Numbered from the stretch's first letter, positions 24,139-34,064 are shown. The stretch is DNA of 64,000 nt from SXOA01 sp051004015 (GCA_051004015.1 JBPCKT010000138.1:21308-85307); one strand, 5' to 3'. Translations and numbers: made by a program. Notes: generated by a model from the letters alone, not told the origin.

Positions 24139-26598
24139 ATGCTGCAATTCTGCTTCCGCGTTCTGTGTTTCGGTTCATGGGGTCTGCTTGTCGCATCCGC
24201 CGCCCTCGCCCAGGAGACTAAACCCGCCGAAGCCGCCAAGCCTGCGGAAGTTGTAAAGCCAGCCGCGCCTACCCCCGCCGCAACTGCGCCGGCAGCAACT
24301 GCTCCCGCTGCCGCGGCAACGCCGGCCGCTCCTTCCGCCGCCACCGGCCCGCTTCCCGGCCATTCCTTCCACGCGGAGGTCTTCAACGAAGGGCCGCGGC
24401 AGAAGGCGTACTTGATGCCGGGAATGCCCAAGATTGTTTTTCCGGTGACGACGAAGGTTCCCGAAGCCCAGCAGTTCATCTGCCAGGGGATCGGCCAGGT
24501 GCATGGCTTCTGGTACTACGAGGCGGAGCGTTCCTTCCGCCAGGCGGCCGCGCTCGACAAGGAATGCGGCATGGCCTACTGGGGAATGGCGATGGCGAAC
24601 AGCGAGAACCAGGACCGGGCCAAAAAGTTCATGGCTGAATGTGTCAAGCACAAGACCGGCCTCAGCGAGCGCGAGCTGATGTACATCGATGCCCTCGACG
24701 CCTACCTCAAGGCGGATGGCAACAAGAAAAAGCAACGGAACGAAGCTTACACGCGGGCGCTGGAGAAGATCCTCTACAAATTCCCGGACGATATTGAGGC
24801 CCGGGCCTTTCTCGCCTTGCAGCTCTGGAAGAACAGGGACGCGGGCATCCCCATCAGCAGCCACATCGCCATCGACGCCGTGCTCGACCAGGTCTTTCGC
24901 CTGGACCCAATGCATCCGGCTCATCACTACCGCATCCATCTGTGGGACTATGAGCGGGCAGAGAACGCGGTGGACTCGTCCGGCAAGTGCGGCCAGACCG
25001 GCCCGGGCATCGCCCACATGTGGCACATGCCGGGACATATTTATTCCAAGCTGAAGAGGTACGACGATGCCTGTTTTCAGCAGGAAGCTTCCGCCCGCGT
25101 CGACTATGCCCACATGATGCGCGACCGCGTGCTGCCGGACCAAATTCACAACTTCGCCCACAACAACGAATGGTTCATCCGCAACATGATCGCCTGCGGA
25201 CGGCTGAAAGACGCCACGGACCTCGCCAGGAACATGTGCGATCTGCCGCGGCATCCCAAGTACAACACGCTCGGCCGCAGTGGCAGCGCCAACCTCGGGC
25301 GGCAGCGGCTGTTCGATGTGCTGGCGAACTTTGAGCTATGGGATGAGATTGTCGCCCTGAGCAATACGACCTACTTGGAACCGACCGATATCGAGAACGA
25401 GCAGACCAAGCGGCTGCGGCACCTTGGAATGGCTCACTATCGCCGCGGGGAGGTCGCCCAGGGGAATGCCCAGCTCGCCGATCTGCAAAAACGCCAGGCG
25501 GATGAAAAGGCGATTCAGGAAAAGGCGGTCAACGAAGCCGCGGCCAAAGCCACCGCCGAGAAAAAGCCGGAAGCCGACATCACCAAGGCCAAGGACGAAG
25601 CCAAGAAGAAGAACGAAGGGAAAATCAACGAGCTGCAAAAGGGAATTGATGAGCTATCGGGGCATCAACTCGTCGCGGCCGGCAAATTCAAGGAAGGCCT
25701 GGAGCTGCTGCGCAAAGCCGGCGGCGTCGACCAGCGTTACCTGGCCCTCGTCCAGTTCCAGGCAGGTGAAGTCGATCCCGCCATCACCGCCGCCCGCAAC
25801 CATGTGAATGGCAACAAGAACGAAGTCCTACCGCTGGCCACGCTCATCGACATCCTCTGGCGAGCTGGCAAAAAGGACGAAGCCAAGACCGCCTTTGGCG
25901 AGTTGCGGGAAATTTCCGGCACCATCGAGCCCGCGGCGCTAACGGCATCGCCGGCTCTGGCTCGTCTCGCTCCGATCGCCAAGGAGCTACAATTCCCCGA
26001 TGACTGGCGTGTCGTGAAGCCGCCCAAGAGCGACGTGGGCATTCGGCCCAGCCTCGATACTCTCGGCCCGTTCCGCTGGCAGCCGACCCCCGCCGCGAGT
26101 TGGACTCTCAAGGACAACAACGGGGCGGACCATTCCCTGGCCGAATTCCAAGGCAAGCCGGTCGTCGTGATTTTCTTCCTGGGGCACGGCTGCCTGCACT
26201 GTGCCCAACAGTTGCAAACGTTCGCCAAGGCCAAGGGGGAATTCGATGCGGCCGGCCTGTCGCTCATCGCCATCAGCAGCGACGACCAGGCGGGACTCAA
26301 GCAATCCATCGACAACTACAAGGACGGCACCTTTCCCATTCCGCTGCTCGCTGACAACACGCTTGGCACCTTCAAGGCTTATCGCTGCTTCGACGACTTC
26401 GAGAACCAGCCCCTCCACGCCACCTTCTACATCGACGGCGCCGGCCTGGTCCGCTGGCAGGATATCAGTTTCCAACCTTTCACCGACCACAAATTCGTGA
26501 TCGGTGAAGCCAAACGGCTGCTGGGGCAGTCGAGCCAGCCCGCCACCGCAGTAGCGGCCAGCCCGCTGCCACCGGCCCCGGCAAAAGCGGGCAACTAA
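24139..26598 (+). CDS. Secreted TPR protein with C-terminal thioredoxin-fold (AhpC/TSA-like) domain
   Basis: This protein has 819 residues. A signal peptide (about 1-24, ending ALAQ) is followed by an Ala/Pro-rich linker to about residue 72. The helical middle holds TPR-like repeats with conserved MAYWGMAMAN, HYRIHLWDYE and WHMPGHIYSKL; a Lys/Glu-rich coiled stretch lies around 455-500. The C-terminal about 150 residues are a thioredoxin fold, WTLKDNNGADHSLAEFQGKPVVVIFFLGHGCLHCAQQ, with a CxxC (CLHC) redox site. ATG 24139 places the signal first. An extracytoplasmic thiol-oxidoreductase anchored to a repeat scaffold is inferred. It is convergent with the M56 gene 24 bases away. Confidence 0.82.
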   Translation: MLQFCFRVLCFGSWGLLVASAALAQETKPAEAAKPAEVVKPAAPTPAATAPAATAPAAAATPAAPSAATGPLPGHSFHAEVFNEGPRQKAYLMPGMPKIVFPVTTKVPEAQQFICQGIGQVHGFWYYEAERSFRQAAALDKECGMAYWGMAMANSENQDRAKKFMAECVKHKTGLSERELMYIDALDAYLKADGNKKKQRNEAYTRALEKILYKFPDDIEARAFLALQLWKNRDAGIPISSHIAIDAVLDQVFRLDPMHPAHHYRIHLWDYERAENAVDSSGKCGQTGPGIAHMWHMPGHIYSKLKRYDDACFQQEASARVDYAHMMRDRVLPDQIHNFAHNNEWFIRNMIACGRLKDATDLARNMCDLPRHPKYNTLGRSGSANLGRQRLFDVLANFELWDEIVALSNTTYLEPTDIENEQTKRLRHLGMAHYRRGEVAQGNAQLADLQKRQADEKAIQEKAVNEAAAKATAEKKPEADITKAKDEAKKKNEGKINELQKGIDELSGHQLVAAGKFKEGLELLRKAGGVDQRYLALVQFQAGEVDPAITAARNHVNGNKNEVLPLATLIDILWRAGKKDEAKTAFGELREISGTIEPAALTASPALARLAPIAKELQFPDDWRVVKPPKSDVGIRPSLDTLGPFRWQPTPAASWTLKDNNGADHSLAEFQGKPVVVIFFLGHGCLHCAQQLQTFAKAKGEFDAAGLSLIAISSDDQAGLKQSIDNYKDGTFPIPLLADNTLGTFKAYRCFDDFENQPLHATFYIDGAGLVRWQDISFQPFTDHKFVIGEAKRLLGQSSQPATAVAASPLPPAPAKAGN

Positions 26599-26622
26599 TG
26601 GGCGTACCACCCGATTCTTGCG

Positions 26623-28803
26623 CTACGGCTTTGAATTACCGGAATCGACCTTGGCTGCCTTAGCCGGGCGCGTGTCGAGGATTTGCTCCAGAATGGTCAT
26701 ACGGGTCTTGGCCTCCCTATTGGCGGCAAGGGCAGCGTTAATCCCGCCACTCCCGTCACTGTTGTAAAGCCCCGTGCTCATCTCTAGCTGCGCGCCTTCC
26801 CTGGCGACCTCGGCAATCTTCCGCAGAAGTTGTTCCTTGCGCTGGGCGGCGGACAGGGCCAGCTTGGCGGCGACGAGCTCATGTTGGCTAATGCCGTTCG
26901 CACCTTCCAGTCTCGCATTTTCCGCCACCCTTGCTTCCGCAGCTTCCAGCACGCCGACGGCATCGGCATAGGAAGTGGCCAGCGACACCAAGTCCAGTTG
27001 CTGTGCATCCTTATGCAGGTTCGGCTCACGGGCAATCGGCTCACCGGGGATAACACCGTTCTGTCCTGGTCCTAAAGACGGTACATAGGTCCGCCTGGGC
27101 GGTGTTACGGCCGATGTCCGGTTCTCGGCGATGGGGTTGCCGGTTGCGGCATCCAGAACTCGAGTGCGGTGCAACGAATTGCTGATCATCTTGGCGGGTT
27201 GCCCCTTCTCGTCGGTCGTCCAGACTTCGGTTGACGACGAGCCATCGCCATTGTCCCGCAAAATCGTGATCGTCTTTACTGCTGCCTGTTGCTTCGTCGT
27301 GTTCCGTTTGGCTTCCAGCCCCCGCAGCTTGGCTTGCAACTGCTTGATTTCCGCAAGCAGGGCGGCCTCTTCAGCGCTAAGAGGGACTTCCACCACGGTC
27401 GGAAGCGTGATGCGAGGAACCCAGATTGGGCGCGCTACTGCCGGCGGCGTGGCTCCAGGCAGCGTGGGAAGAGGCGGTGTTAGGGGGACGGGCGTGTTCG
27501 ACGCGCCAGGTGGTGTAGCGACCGCAGGGGGCGCACTGGCGGGGGGCAGCACGTCGTCCGGCACAAGAGCCGGCGGCTCAACCGCGCGGGGCGCGGTTTG
27601 GCCGGCAACCGGGCGAACTCCGGCCAGCGATGCGGCGAGCGCCACCGACCCGGCCAGGGCCGAGAGGGAGGCGAGTCGCCAGGGGAGCGAGGTTTTGGTA
27701 CTTAAGGGTTTCTCACGCGCGAGCAACATGTGCATTCTCCTGTAGAACTGCGAAGGGGAAGAAAACAGACCCGTCACACCAACGAGAGGGATGGCGCTCT
27801 GGCCGGTGCACCTGGCCAAAGCCACCAGTTCCTCGACATACGTTTCTTTTCCGGTTTGCCACGCCGCCCAGTCATCCGCCACTAATTCCGCCGCCAATTG
27901 CGACTCGCGGCGGAGCCACCAGTACAGCGGATGGGCATAGAGCAGCGGCAGCGCGGCGCAAAACAGCAGGTTCCCTTGGGAATCCTGCTGAGCGATGTGT
28001 CCCAGCTCATGCAGCAGGATCGTCTCGAGCTGCGACTTGTTCTCCTGCCGGCAAAGCGACCGCGGCAGCACCACGACCGGCCAGAGCACTCCCCATGTCA
28101 GCGGCCGAGTACACAAGTGGCTGACAATTAGTTGCGGAGCAACGATGCCCGATTGCTTGGCCAGTATGCGATATTGCTTCGCCAGCCACTCCGGCGGCGA
28201 TTCCCCGGTCTGGCGAATGCGAAGGAGCAGCCCATGACCGGCGAGTATCCAAAGGACGCAGAGGGCAGCGCCGGCCAGATAAGCGCCGGTACACAGGCCG
28301 GCGAGCTGGGTGCGGTCCAATTTCCAGGCGGGGGGAGTTGAAGGGATTGATGCCGCGGACTGGCCAGGCCATTCTTCCGAAGGTGACGCGAAGTAGGTTG
28401 GGCTTCCTAGCCCATCCGGGACGATCTGGAAAGACCGTCCTACATCTGCCTCTTGTGTGTTCGCATCCTCTATCACCCATTCCGTTATCTCTGGAAGCAA
28501 GATTGGCTCCGTGTCATAAATTCGCGCTAGTAGCGGTTCCGTTGTCTCTAGCGCCACCAGTGACTCTGGCGCAGCCGCTTGCGGTTTCGCGAGGAAGAAA
28601 TGCTCCGGCAATAACCGTGGCAGCGGAAACAGGGCCAGCACCATCCAACCCAGCACCCCCGCAATCGTCAATTCGGAGATCCTCTGGCGATGGATCGGAG
28701 ACTTGCAGAGCAGGACCGCTCCACAGCCCAGGGATAACAACAAGGTGCTTCCCGCCACGAGGAGCACTGCGTTCTGAGCAATCAGAAGTAGCAAATCGTT
28801 CAC
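26623..28803 (-). CDS. M56 family (BlaR1/MecR1-like) membrane metallopeptidase with long C-terminal extension
   Basis: This 726-residue protein has TM helices near 4-30, 44-66, 168-194 and about 375-398. The cytoplasmic zinc site is HELGH (265-269) with the downstream Glu in ESQLAAELVADDW. BlaR1-type proteins sense a periplasmic ligand and cleave the partner BlaI repressor. An extracellular loop (about 70-165) and a C-terminal region (about 400-726, Pro-rich then coiled coil) replace the beta-lactam sensor; no penicillin-binding SxxK domain is seen, so the signal is unlikely to be a beta-lactam. The GTG start overlaps the blaI-type stop (GTGA), so both are one unit. Confidence 0.88.
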   Translation of the reverse strand: MNDLLLLIAQNAVLLVAGSTLLLSLGCGAVLLCKSPIHRQRISELTIAGVLGWMVLALFPLPRLLPEHFFLAKPQAAAPESLVALETTEPLLARIYDTEPILLPEITEWVIEDANTQEADVGRSFQIVPDGLGSPTYFASPSEEWPGQSAASIPSTPPAWKLDRTQLAGLCTGAYLAGAALCVLWILAGHGLLLRIRQTGESPPEWLAKQYRILAKQSGIVAPQLIVSHLCTRPLTWGVLWPVVVLPRSLCRQENKSQLETILLHELGHIAQQDSQGNLLFCAALPLLYAHPLYWWLRRESQLAAELVADDWAAWQTGKETYVEELVALARCTGQSAIPLVGVTGLFSSPSQFYRRMHMLLAREKPLSTKTSLPWRLASLSALAGSVALAASLAGVRPVAGQTAPRAVEPPALVPDDVLPPASAPPAVATPPGASNTPVPLTPPLPTLPGATPPAVARPIWVPRITLPTVVEVPLSAEEAALLAEIKQLQAKLRGLEAKRNTTKQQAAVKTITILRDNGDGSSSTEVWTTDEKGQPAKMISNSLHRTRVLDAATGNPIAENRTSAVTPPRRTYVPSLGPGQNGVIPGEPIAREPNLHKDAQQLDLVSLATSYADAVGVLEAAEARVAENARLEGANGISQHELVAAKLALSAAQRKEQLLRKIAEVAREGAQLEMSTGLYNSDGSGGINAALAANREAKTRMTILEQILDTRPAKAAKVDSGNSKP

Positions 28804-29213
28804 GGTGCGGACTCCTTCTTGCGGGAAGTCTTGCCTTTGTTCGCCTTCGCCTCCGCCAGTAATTCCTCCAGTCGAGCGAGCTCATCCTTGGTGGGCTGCC
28901 GGAGAGAGAGGATGCTTTGCACGAGCTGGTCCATCGCGCCGTCGAACGCGCGGGTCAGGAGCTGCTCGGCCATCCGCTGCGTGGTCTGCTGCCGCTGGTA
29001 GGTCGGCTGGTAGATGAAGGTCCGTCCTTCCAGCCGATGCGACACCAGCCCTTTGTCTTCCATGGTGCGGAGGAACGCCTGCACCGTGTTCTGCACAATC
29101 GGCAGCCGCTGGCGCAATTCCTCGTAGACGTCGCGAACGGTCGCCTCCCCGCGGTCCCACAGGACCTTGAGGATTTCCAGCTCCCGCTCGGTAGGATTCA
29201 GCTTCTCGGCCAT
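28800..29213 (-). CDS. BlaI/MecI/CopY-family transcriptional repressor
   Basis: This 137-residue winged-helix repressor opens LNPTERELEILKVLWDRGEATVRDVYEEL and continues with the recognition region VQNTVQAFLRTMEDKGLVSHRLEGRTFIYQP, followed by a helical dimerisation domain and a Lys-rich tail. It binds as a dimer to palindromic operators and is inactivated by cleavage by an M56 partner, here the downstream overlapping gene. The start has a strong GAGGAGAG ribosome site. A palindrome just upstream is a candidate operator, giving autoregulation. Confidence 0.92.
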   Translation of the reverse strand: MAEKLNPTERELEILKVLWDRGEATVRDVYEELRQRLPIVQNTVQAFLRTMEDKGLVSHRLEGRTFIYQPTYQRQQTTQRMAEQLLTRAFDGAMDQLVQSILSLRQPTKDELARLEELLAEAKANKGKTSRKKESAP

Positions 29214-29242
29214 GCTCTCCTCGCTATCGCCTAGAGTCTTAC

Positions 29243-29258
29243 GCTTAGTTTTCTAAGC
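29243..29258. promoter_or_regulatory. Candidate BlaI-type operator upstream of the repressor gene
   Basis: GCTTAG and CTAAGC form a perfect 6-base inverted repeat around TTTT, 30 bases before the repressor start, followed by TTACTAA. Half-sites with TTAG/CTAA and AT-rich spacing resemble those of autoregulated BlaI-family genes. Binding is inferred. Confidence 0.5.
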
Positions 29259-29376
29259 TTACTAATGGTTTTATCGCAAGTCAAGACCTGCCCAAGATTT
29301 TTTTAGCCGCCAAGAAAAGTACCCATCTCGCTCCGCGAGATGAAGTCCTCACGCGGCGAGTGAGGAGTACTTTGGG

Positions 29377-30492
29377 TCACTCCCCGCGCATCTTTTTCCC
29401 GTTCTTTTCAAACCACTCCAGCCACGCCAGCACCAGGGCGTCGCTGAAGGTCTTGCCTTGCCGCAACTCCGCGGGGGTCTTTCCCCAGTAGAAGCCGACC
29501 CAGCCATCGGCGTGCTCGCGAGAGGCGAAGAGGAACTGCTCGAATTCGTCGAGCGGGGCGTGCAGGATGAAGGTTTCTTCGATGACAACCGGCTTGCCGG
29601 CTTTGGCAAAGCCTTTGAGGGTCTCAAGGTCCTCGGTGAGTTTTCCCTTCTTGGGATAGAGATGGATGCAGAGGAAGTCGAGCTCCGGGGCGATTTTCTC
29701 GGGCACAAAGCCGCTGGTGAGGCCGGGGCGGTCGAGGCTCCAGTCGACCAGACCAATGGTGACGAGATGCCGCTGATCGACTTCGCGGATGGCGGCCACA
29801 AGTTGCTTCGTCCAGGCCTGGGCCACGTCCGGCCGAGGGCGGCCGGCCTGGTCGAGCGAAATGCACTGCACAAAGTGCTTGCCTCCGAACGGCGGGCCGA
29901 GCCAGTCCTTCTCCTTCCGCTTGCCGCCGGGAACCACCGGCTCGTTCATCAGGTCGTAGCAGAAGATAGCGGGGCTTTCGGCGCAGGTCTTGGCGACCGC
30001 CCGCCAGAATGTCGCCTGTGCCTTCCAGCGGCCCGCTTCGTCAAGCTCGTCATACCAGGCGGGAGCGTCCTGCTTGTGATAGCAGCCCAGGCCGGTCAAA
30101 TCGATGTAGATGCCGGTCTTCTCCGCCAGTGAAAGCAGTTTCTTGAGCTGGGCCAGCGATTTCTCATTCGGCCTATCCGCCGCTTCCATGAACTTGCCGA
30201 ACTGGATGTGGATCCGCGCCACATTCGCCCCCAGCTCCTTCATCTCGCCAAAATCCGCCTCCACCTTCGGCCACTCCTCTCCCCAGTAATCTTCAATCAG
30301 CCTACCGTCCTCGTCGTGGTCGTAGTTGAAGCCCCAGGGGACGAATTTTTGGCCAGTGTCCTTGGAGATGAAGCCGGTGTTGTCCTTGGCGACTTCAATC
30401 AGCGAGAGTCGAACTGGCTCACCCGCCGAAACAGCGAGCGTGGGTATCAGCACGATCGCCTGGCAAACGGTCAAAAGGAAGAGATAGCGCAT
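29377..30492 (-). CDS. Secreted GH5/cellulase-like glycoside hydrolase
   Basis: This 371-residue protein has a signal peptide (MRYLFLLTVCQAIVLIPTLA, cleavage near AVSAG) when started at ATG 30492. The TIM-barrel has FVPWGFNYDHD, GANVARIHIQF, the acid/base in CYDLMNEPVVPG (NEP motif of GH5) and the nucleophile in KPVVIEETFIL. Clan GH-A enzymes cut beta-linked polysaccharides such as glucan or mannan; the subfamily is not clear. It is divergent from the MFS transporter, which could import a product. Confidence 0.83.
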   Translation of the reverse strand: MRYLFLLTVCQAIVLIPTLAVSAGEPVRLSLIEVAKDNTGFISKDTGQKFVPWGFNYDHDEDGRLIEDYWGEEWPKVEADFGEMKELGANVARIHIQFGKFMEAADRPNEKSLAQLKKLLSLAEKTGIYIDLTGLGCYHKQDAPAWYDELDEAGRWKAQATFWRAVAKTCAESPAIFCYDLMNEPVVPGGKRKEKDWLGPPFGGKHFVQCISLDQAGRPRPDVAQAWTKQLVAAIREVDQRHLVTIGLVDWSLDRPGLTSGFVPEKIAPELDFLCIHLYPKKGKLTEDLETLKGFAKAGKPVVIEETFILHAPLDEFEQFLFASREHADGWVGFYWGKTPAELRQGKTFSDALVLAWLEWFEKNGKKMRGE

Positions 30493-30686
30493 GGAGATAG
30501 CTCTTGATGATTCCGCGGACGAGGAATTACCGGGCAAGTGTCCCATTCTACGCGACATTTTACCCGCGCGCTTGCTGGTGGCTCTGCGCGTCGGCGGCTA
30601 CAATGCCGGGGCCTTGGCGGACAACGGGTCCGCACGGCTCCCGCCTGATTTTCCAGCCAGGTGCTTCCGCTAATCGCACAGAGCCC

Positions 30687-32207
30687 ATGAGCAAATTTGA
30701 TTCGGCCGAGCCCGCACCCAGCCTGACCGGCACCCAGTGGCTAATCTGCGTCATTGCCGCCATTGGGTTTGCGTTTGACATCTATGAGCTCCTGATGATG
30801 CCGCTGATTGCTCCTCCGGCCCTGGCGGAGCTGCTGCACGTCGATCCCTATACGGACAGCGGCTTTAAGGCGATTGCCAACTGGAACACCTACATCATGT
30901 GGGGGAGCGCCCTGTGCGGCGGCACGTTTGGTCTCTTGGGGGGCTATTTGACCGACCGCTTCGGCCGCCGCCGCGTGCTGACCTGGAGCATTCTGCTGTA
31001 TGCGTTCTCCGCGCTGGCCGCCGGCTTCAGCACCAGCCCGATGATGCTGCTGTTTTTCCGCTGCACGACGTTTATCGGCGTCTGTGTGGAGTTCGTTGCC
31101 GCCGTCGCGTGGCTGGCCGAGCTTTTTCCCAATCCCAAACAGCGCGAAGCCGTGCTCGGCTTTACGCAAGCATTTTCCTCCGTGGGGGGCCTGCTGGTGA
31201 CGCTGGCGTTCTGGATCATCAATGAGAACCGCGAAAGCCTGCCGGCCATCTTCGGCCCCTTCGATCCGGCCAAGCAGTCGCTGGTTTGGCGGTATACGCT
31301 CATCTCCGGTGTCCTCCCGGCCCTGCCGCTGATTATCATTCGGCCGTTCCTGCCGGAATCGCCCGTCTGGCAAGACAAAAGAAACAAGGGAACGCTGCGG
31401 CGTCCGAACATCGCCGAGCTATTTCAGCCCGCCTACATCCGGGCCACGGTCGTGACCGCTTTCCTGTTTGCGTGCAGTTATGGCGTGGCCTTTGGCGCGA
31501 TTCAGCTTCTGCCGCAGATCGTGCCGGGGCTGGTCAAGGAGCTCGGCCCGATTCCCAAGATGCGGCAAGACTACGAGAAGCTTGTCGCGGCCAAAGGAAA
31601 AGAAGCCTCGGACGTAATGGCACTTTCCACCAAGCTCAAGGACCTCGACAAGAAACGGCAGACGGTGGTGAAGGATGTGCAGCTTTGGCAGGAGTTCGGC
31701 GGGCTTGCCGGTCGCTTTGCCCTGGCGGGACTGGCCATGTACATCCTTAGCCGGCGAAACCTGCTGCGGATTTTCCAGGTTCCTGCCTTGCTCATTGTGC
31801 CGCTGGTCTTCTTTTTTCCCGCCGCTGGAAAGACCCCCGAGGGGCTGCTCTCGGCGCTTCACACCGATAACATCATGCTGCTGAAGATCGGCATCTTTGT
31901 CACGGGATTCTTGATCGTGGCCCAGTTCAGCTTCTGGGGAAATTACCTGCCACTGGTCTACCCCGTGCATCTCCGCGGCACCGGCGAAGGCTTTGCCGCC
32001 AACGTCGGCGGGCGGATGGTGGGGACCGCGGCCAACTCGCTGACGACACTCGTCTTTTTACCGATGTTCCTGGCGTCTATGACCGGCATCAAGCCTCCCA
32101 GCGCGATGGCTTTGGCGGCGGGAACCTCCGCAGTCATCATTTTGGTGCTGGCGTTCTTGGGGAGCTTCTTCCTGCCGGAACCCAAGCCGGAAGATATCGC
32201 TGAGTGA
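30687..32207 (+). CDS. MFS transporter (metabolite:H+ symporter-like)
   Basis: This 506-residue membrane protein has about twelve hydrophobic segments and the MFS loop motif GGYLTDRFGRRRVL after TM2. The early sequence AIGFAFDIYELLMMPLIAP with an Asp in TM1 is typical of organic-acid or sugar symporters. An unusual charged coiled insert (about residues 285-335, KMRQDYEKLVAAKGKE onwards) splits the central loop. The ATG at 30687 is preferred over longer frames that precede TM1 with unlikely sequence. The stop is 8 bases before the pgm start, so the two are co-transcribed and a sugar substrate is plausible. Confidence 0.87.
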   Translation: MSKFDSAEPAPSLTGTQWLICVIAAIGFAFDIYELLMMPLIAPPALAELLHVDPYTDSGFKAIANWNTYIMWGSALCGGTFGLLGGYLTDRFGRRRVLTWSILLYAFSALAAGFSTSPMMLLFFRCTTFIGVCVEFVAAVAWLAELFPNPKQREAVLGFTQAFSSVGGLLVTLAFWIINENRESLPAIFGPFDPAKQSLVWRYTLISGVLPALPLIIIRPFLPESPVWQDKRNKGTLRRPNIAELFQPAYIRATVVTAFLFACSYGVAFGAIQLLPQIVPGLVKELGPIPKMRQDYEKLVAAKGKEASDVMALSTKLKDLDKKRQTVVKDVQLWQEFGGLAGRFALAGLAMYILSRRNLLRIFQVPALLIVPLVFFFPAAGKTPEGLLSALHTDNIMLLKIGIFVTGFLIVAQFSFWGNYLPLVYPVHLRGTGEGFAANVGGRMVGTAANSLTTLVFLPMFLASMTGIKPPSAMALAAGTSAVIILVLAFLGSFFLPEPKPEDIAE

Positions 32208-32215
32208 GGCTGTCC

Positions 32216-34048
32216 ATGCCAAGTCACTTCGACTCCGCCACCGCCCTCGTGCAACTTGACCTCGCCGCTGCCGCCAAGAAAATCACGCCGGCTGCCACGG
32301 TGAACATCAAAGCCTGGCTCACGGAACCGCGGTACAGCGAGTACGCAGCACAGGTGGCGGAGCATATCACCGCCGGCAAGTGGAAGGAGCTGGACGACGC
32401 CTTCTGGACCATCATTCCCTTCGGCACCGGCGGCCGCCGCGGCAAGATGTACCCCATCGGCTGCAACGTGATCAACGACCGGACGATTGGGGAGAGCGCC
32501 CAGGGTCTGGCGACGTACGTGCTGGAGCAAAAGCTATCGCTAAGCGATCTCTCGTGTGCCATCGCCTACGACACACGCCACAACTCGCGGCACTTCGCGG
32601 AGCTGTGTGCATCGATCATGGTGGCCAATGGCTTCCAGGTCTATTTCCTGGACGATTACCGCAGCACGCCGGAACTGTCGTTCCTGGTCCGCTTCAAAAA
32701 GTGTGCCTGCGGCATTATGGTCACCGCCAGCCACAATCCGCCGAGCGATAATGCGGTGAAGGTGTATTGGTCCAGCGGCGCGCAAATCGTGCCCCCGCAT
32801 GACAAGGCGATTGTGGACCGGGTAATGAACACGGCCCAGATCAAGAAGGCGGATTTCCAGGCCGCGGTCCAGGAAGGCAAGGTTCTCTTTTGCAAAGAGG
32901 AAGTCGACGCCGCATTCACCAAAGCGGTCGCCAGCCAAACCTTTCCCGGCAAGCGCGACCTCAAAATCACCTATTCCCCGCTGCACGGCGTGGGCGAATC
33001 AGCCGTCTGCCCGGCTCTCGCTGCCGATGGCTTCAAAAATGTAGAGGTGTTCGGCCCGCATCGCGAACGGAGCGGCGACTTCCCCAATGTGCCCGGCCAC
33101 GTCTCCAACCCCGAAAACCCGGCTGTCTTCGACGCCCCCATTCAGCGAGCGCAGGAAACTGGAGCGGACGTCATCCTCGCCACGGACCCCGACTGCGACC
33201 GGATGGGCTGCGCAGCGCCACTCAGTAAGGATCGCAAGGGGCCCTGGGCCACCTTCACCGGCAACCAGCTCGGAGCGCTCCTCGCCGACTACGTCTGCGA
33301 GCAGAAGAAGAAAGCGGGGAGCCTGACGAAAGAGCATTACCTGGTGACCACGCTCGTCACGACCCAAATGATCCGCCGCATCGGCGACTCCTACGGAGTG
33401 AAGACCTTCGACAACCTGCACGTCGGCTTCAAGTGGATCGCCCAGCAGGTCGATGCCGCCGGGCCGGACAAGTTTCTTTACGGCACCGAAGAATCGCACG
33501 GCTTTCTCGTCGGCACTCACGTTCGAGACAAGGATGCCGCCGTCGCTTGTATGTTAATGGCGGAGCTGGCCGCGCAGGTAAAGGCAACCGGCAAAACGCT
33601 GCACGAGAAGCTCGATTCACTCTATTGGCAGCACGGCTACCACGGCGAGCAGCTCCTCAATGTCACCATGACCGGTTCCGCGGGAATGGCCCGGATGCAG
33701 GCGCTGATGCAGAACTTCCGCACCGCGCCGCCAATCATGCTTGGCGGGCTAGCGGTAACGCACGTCCGTGATTACAAGCAACTCACCGACACTCATCTCG
33801 CTAATGCCAAACCCCTCTCGACGACGAAGCTTGACGCCCCCCGGGGCGACATGGTCATTCTCGACCTGGCCGAAACAGGCAACTACATCGCCGTCCGCCC
33901 CAGCGGCACCGAGCCCAAGGTCAAGTTCTACATGTTCACCTACGTCCCCGCGGAGCAGCTCGCGAACCTGGAGCAGACGAAGCAGTCGATGAAACAGCGG
34001 CTAGCGAAGTTGGAGGGGGATTTGAAGGCTTATGCGGAAAGGGCCTGA
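32216..34048 (+). CDS. Phosphoglucomutase/phosphomannomutase
   Basis: This 610-residue alpha-D-phosphohexomutase interconverts hexose 1- and 6-phosphates. It has all four site motifs: phosphoserine loop GIMVTASHNPPSDN, metal loop ILATDPDCDRMG, sugar loop YGTEESHGF and phosphate-binding RPSGTEPKVKFYM. Length fits the long PGM2-like branch, with an added N-terminal helical segment. ATG 32216 is chosen; a GTG at 32204 overlaps the upstream stop. It follows the MFS gene directly. Confidence 0.93.
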   Translation: MPSHFDSATALVQLDLAAAAKKITPAATVNIKAWLTEPRYSEYAAQVAEHITAGKWKELDDAFWTIIPFGTGGRRGKMYPIGCNVINDRTIGESAQGLATYVLEQKLSLSDLSCAIAYDTRHNSRHFAELCASIMVANGFQVYFLDDYRSTPELSFLVRFKKCACGIMVTASHNPPSDNAVKVYWSSGAQIVPPHDKAIVDRVMNTAQIKKADFQAAVQEGKVLFCKEEVDAAFTKAVASQTFPGKRDLKITYSPLHGVGESAVCPALAADGFKNVEVFGPHRERSGDFPNVPGHVSNPENPAVFDAPIQRAQETGADVILATDPDCDRMGCAAPLSKDRKGPWATFTGNQLGALLADYVCEQKKKAGSLTKEHYLVTTLVTTQMIRRIGDSYGVKTFDNLHVGFKWIAQQVDAAGPDKFLYGTEESHGFLVGTHVRDKDAAVACMLMAELAAQVKATGKTLHEKLDSLYWQHGYHGEQLLNVTMTGSAGMARMQALMQNFRTAPPIMLGGLAVTHVRDYKQLTDTHLANAKPLSTTKLDAPRGDMVILDLAETGNYIAVRPSGTEPKVKFYMFTYVPAEQLANLEQTKQSMKQRLAKLEGDLKAYAERA

Positions 34049-34058
34049 CAACTTGGGG

Positions 34059-34064
34059 TATAAT
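34059..34064 (+). promoter_or_regulatory. Consensus -10 element TATAAT before the Uma2 gene
   Basis: An exact TATAAT lies 17 bases before the GTG at 34081, with a GAAGGGA ribosome site between. No good -35 is seen at standard spacing. Confidence 0.4.
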
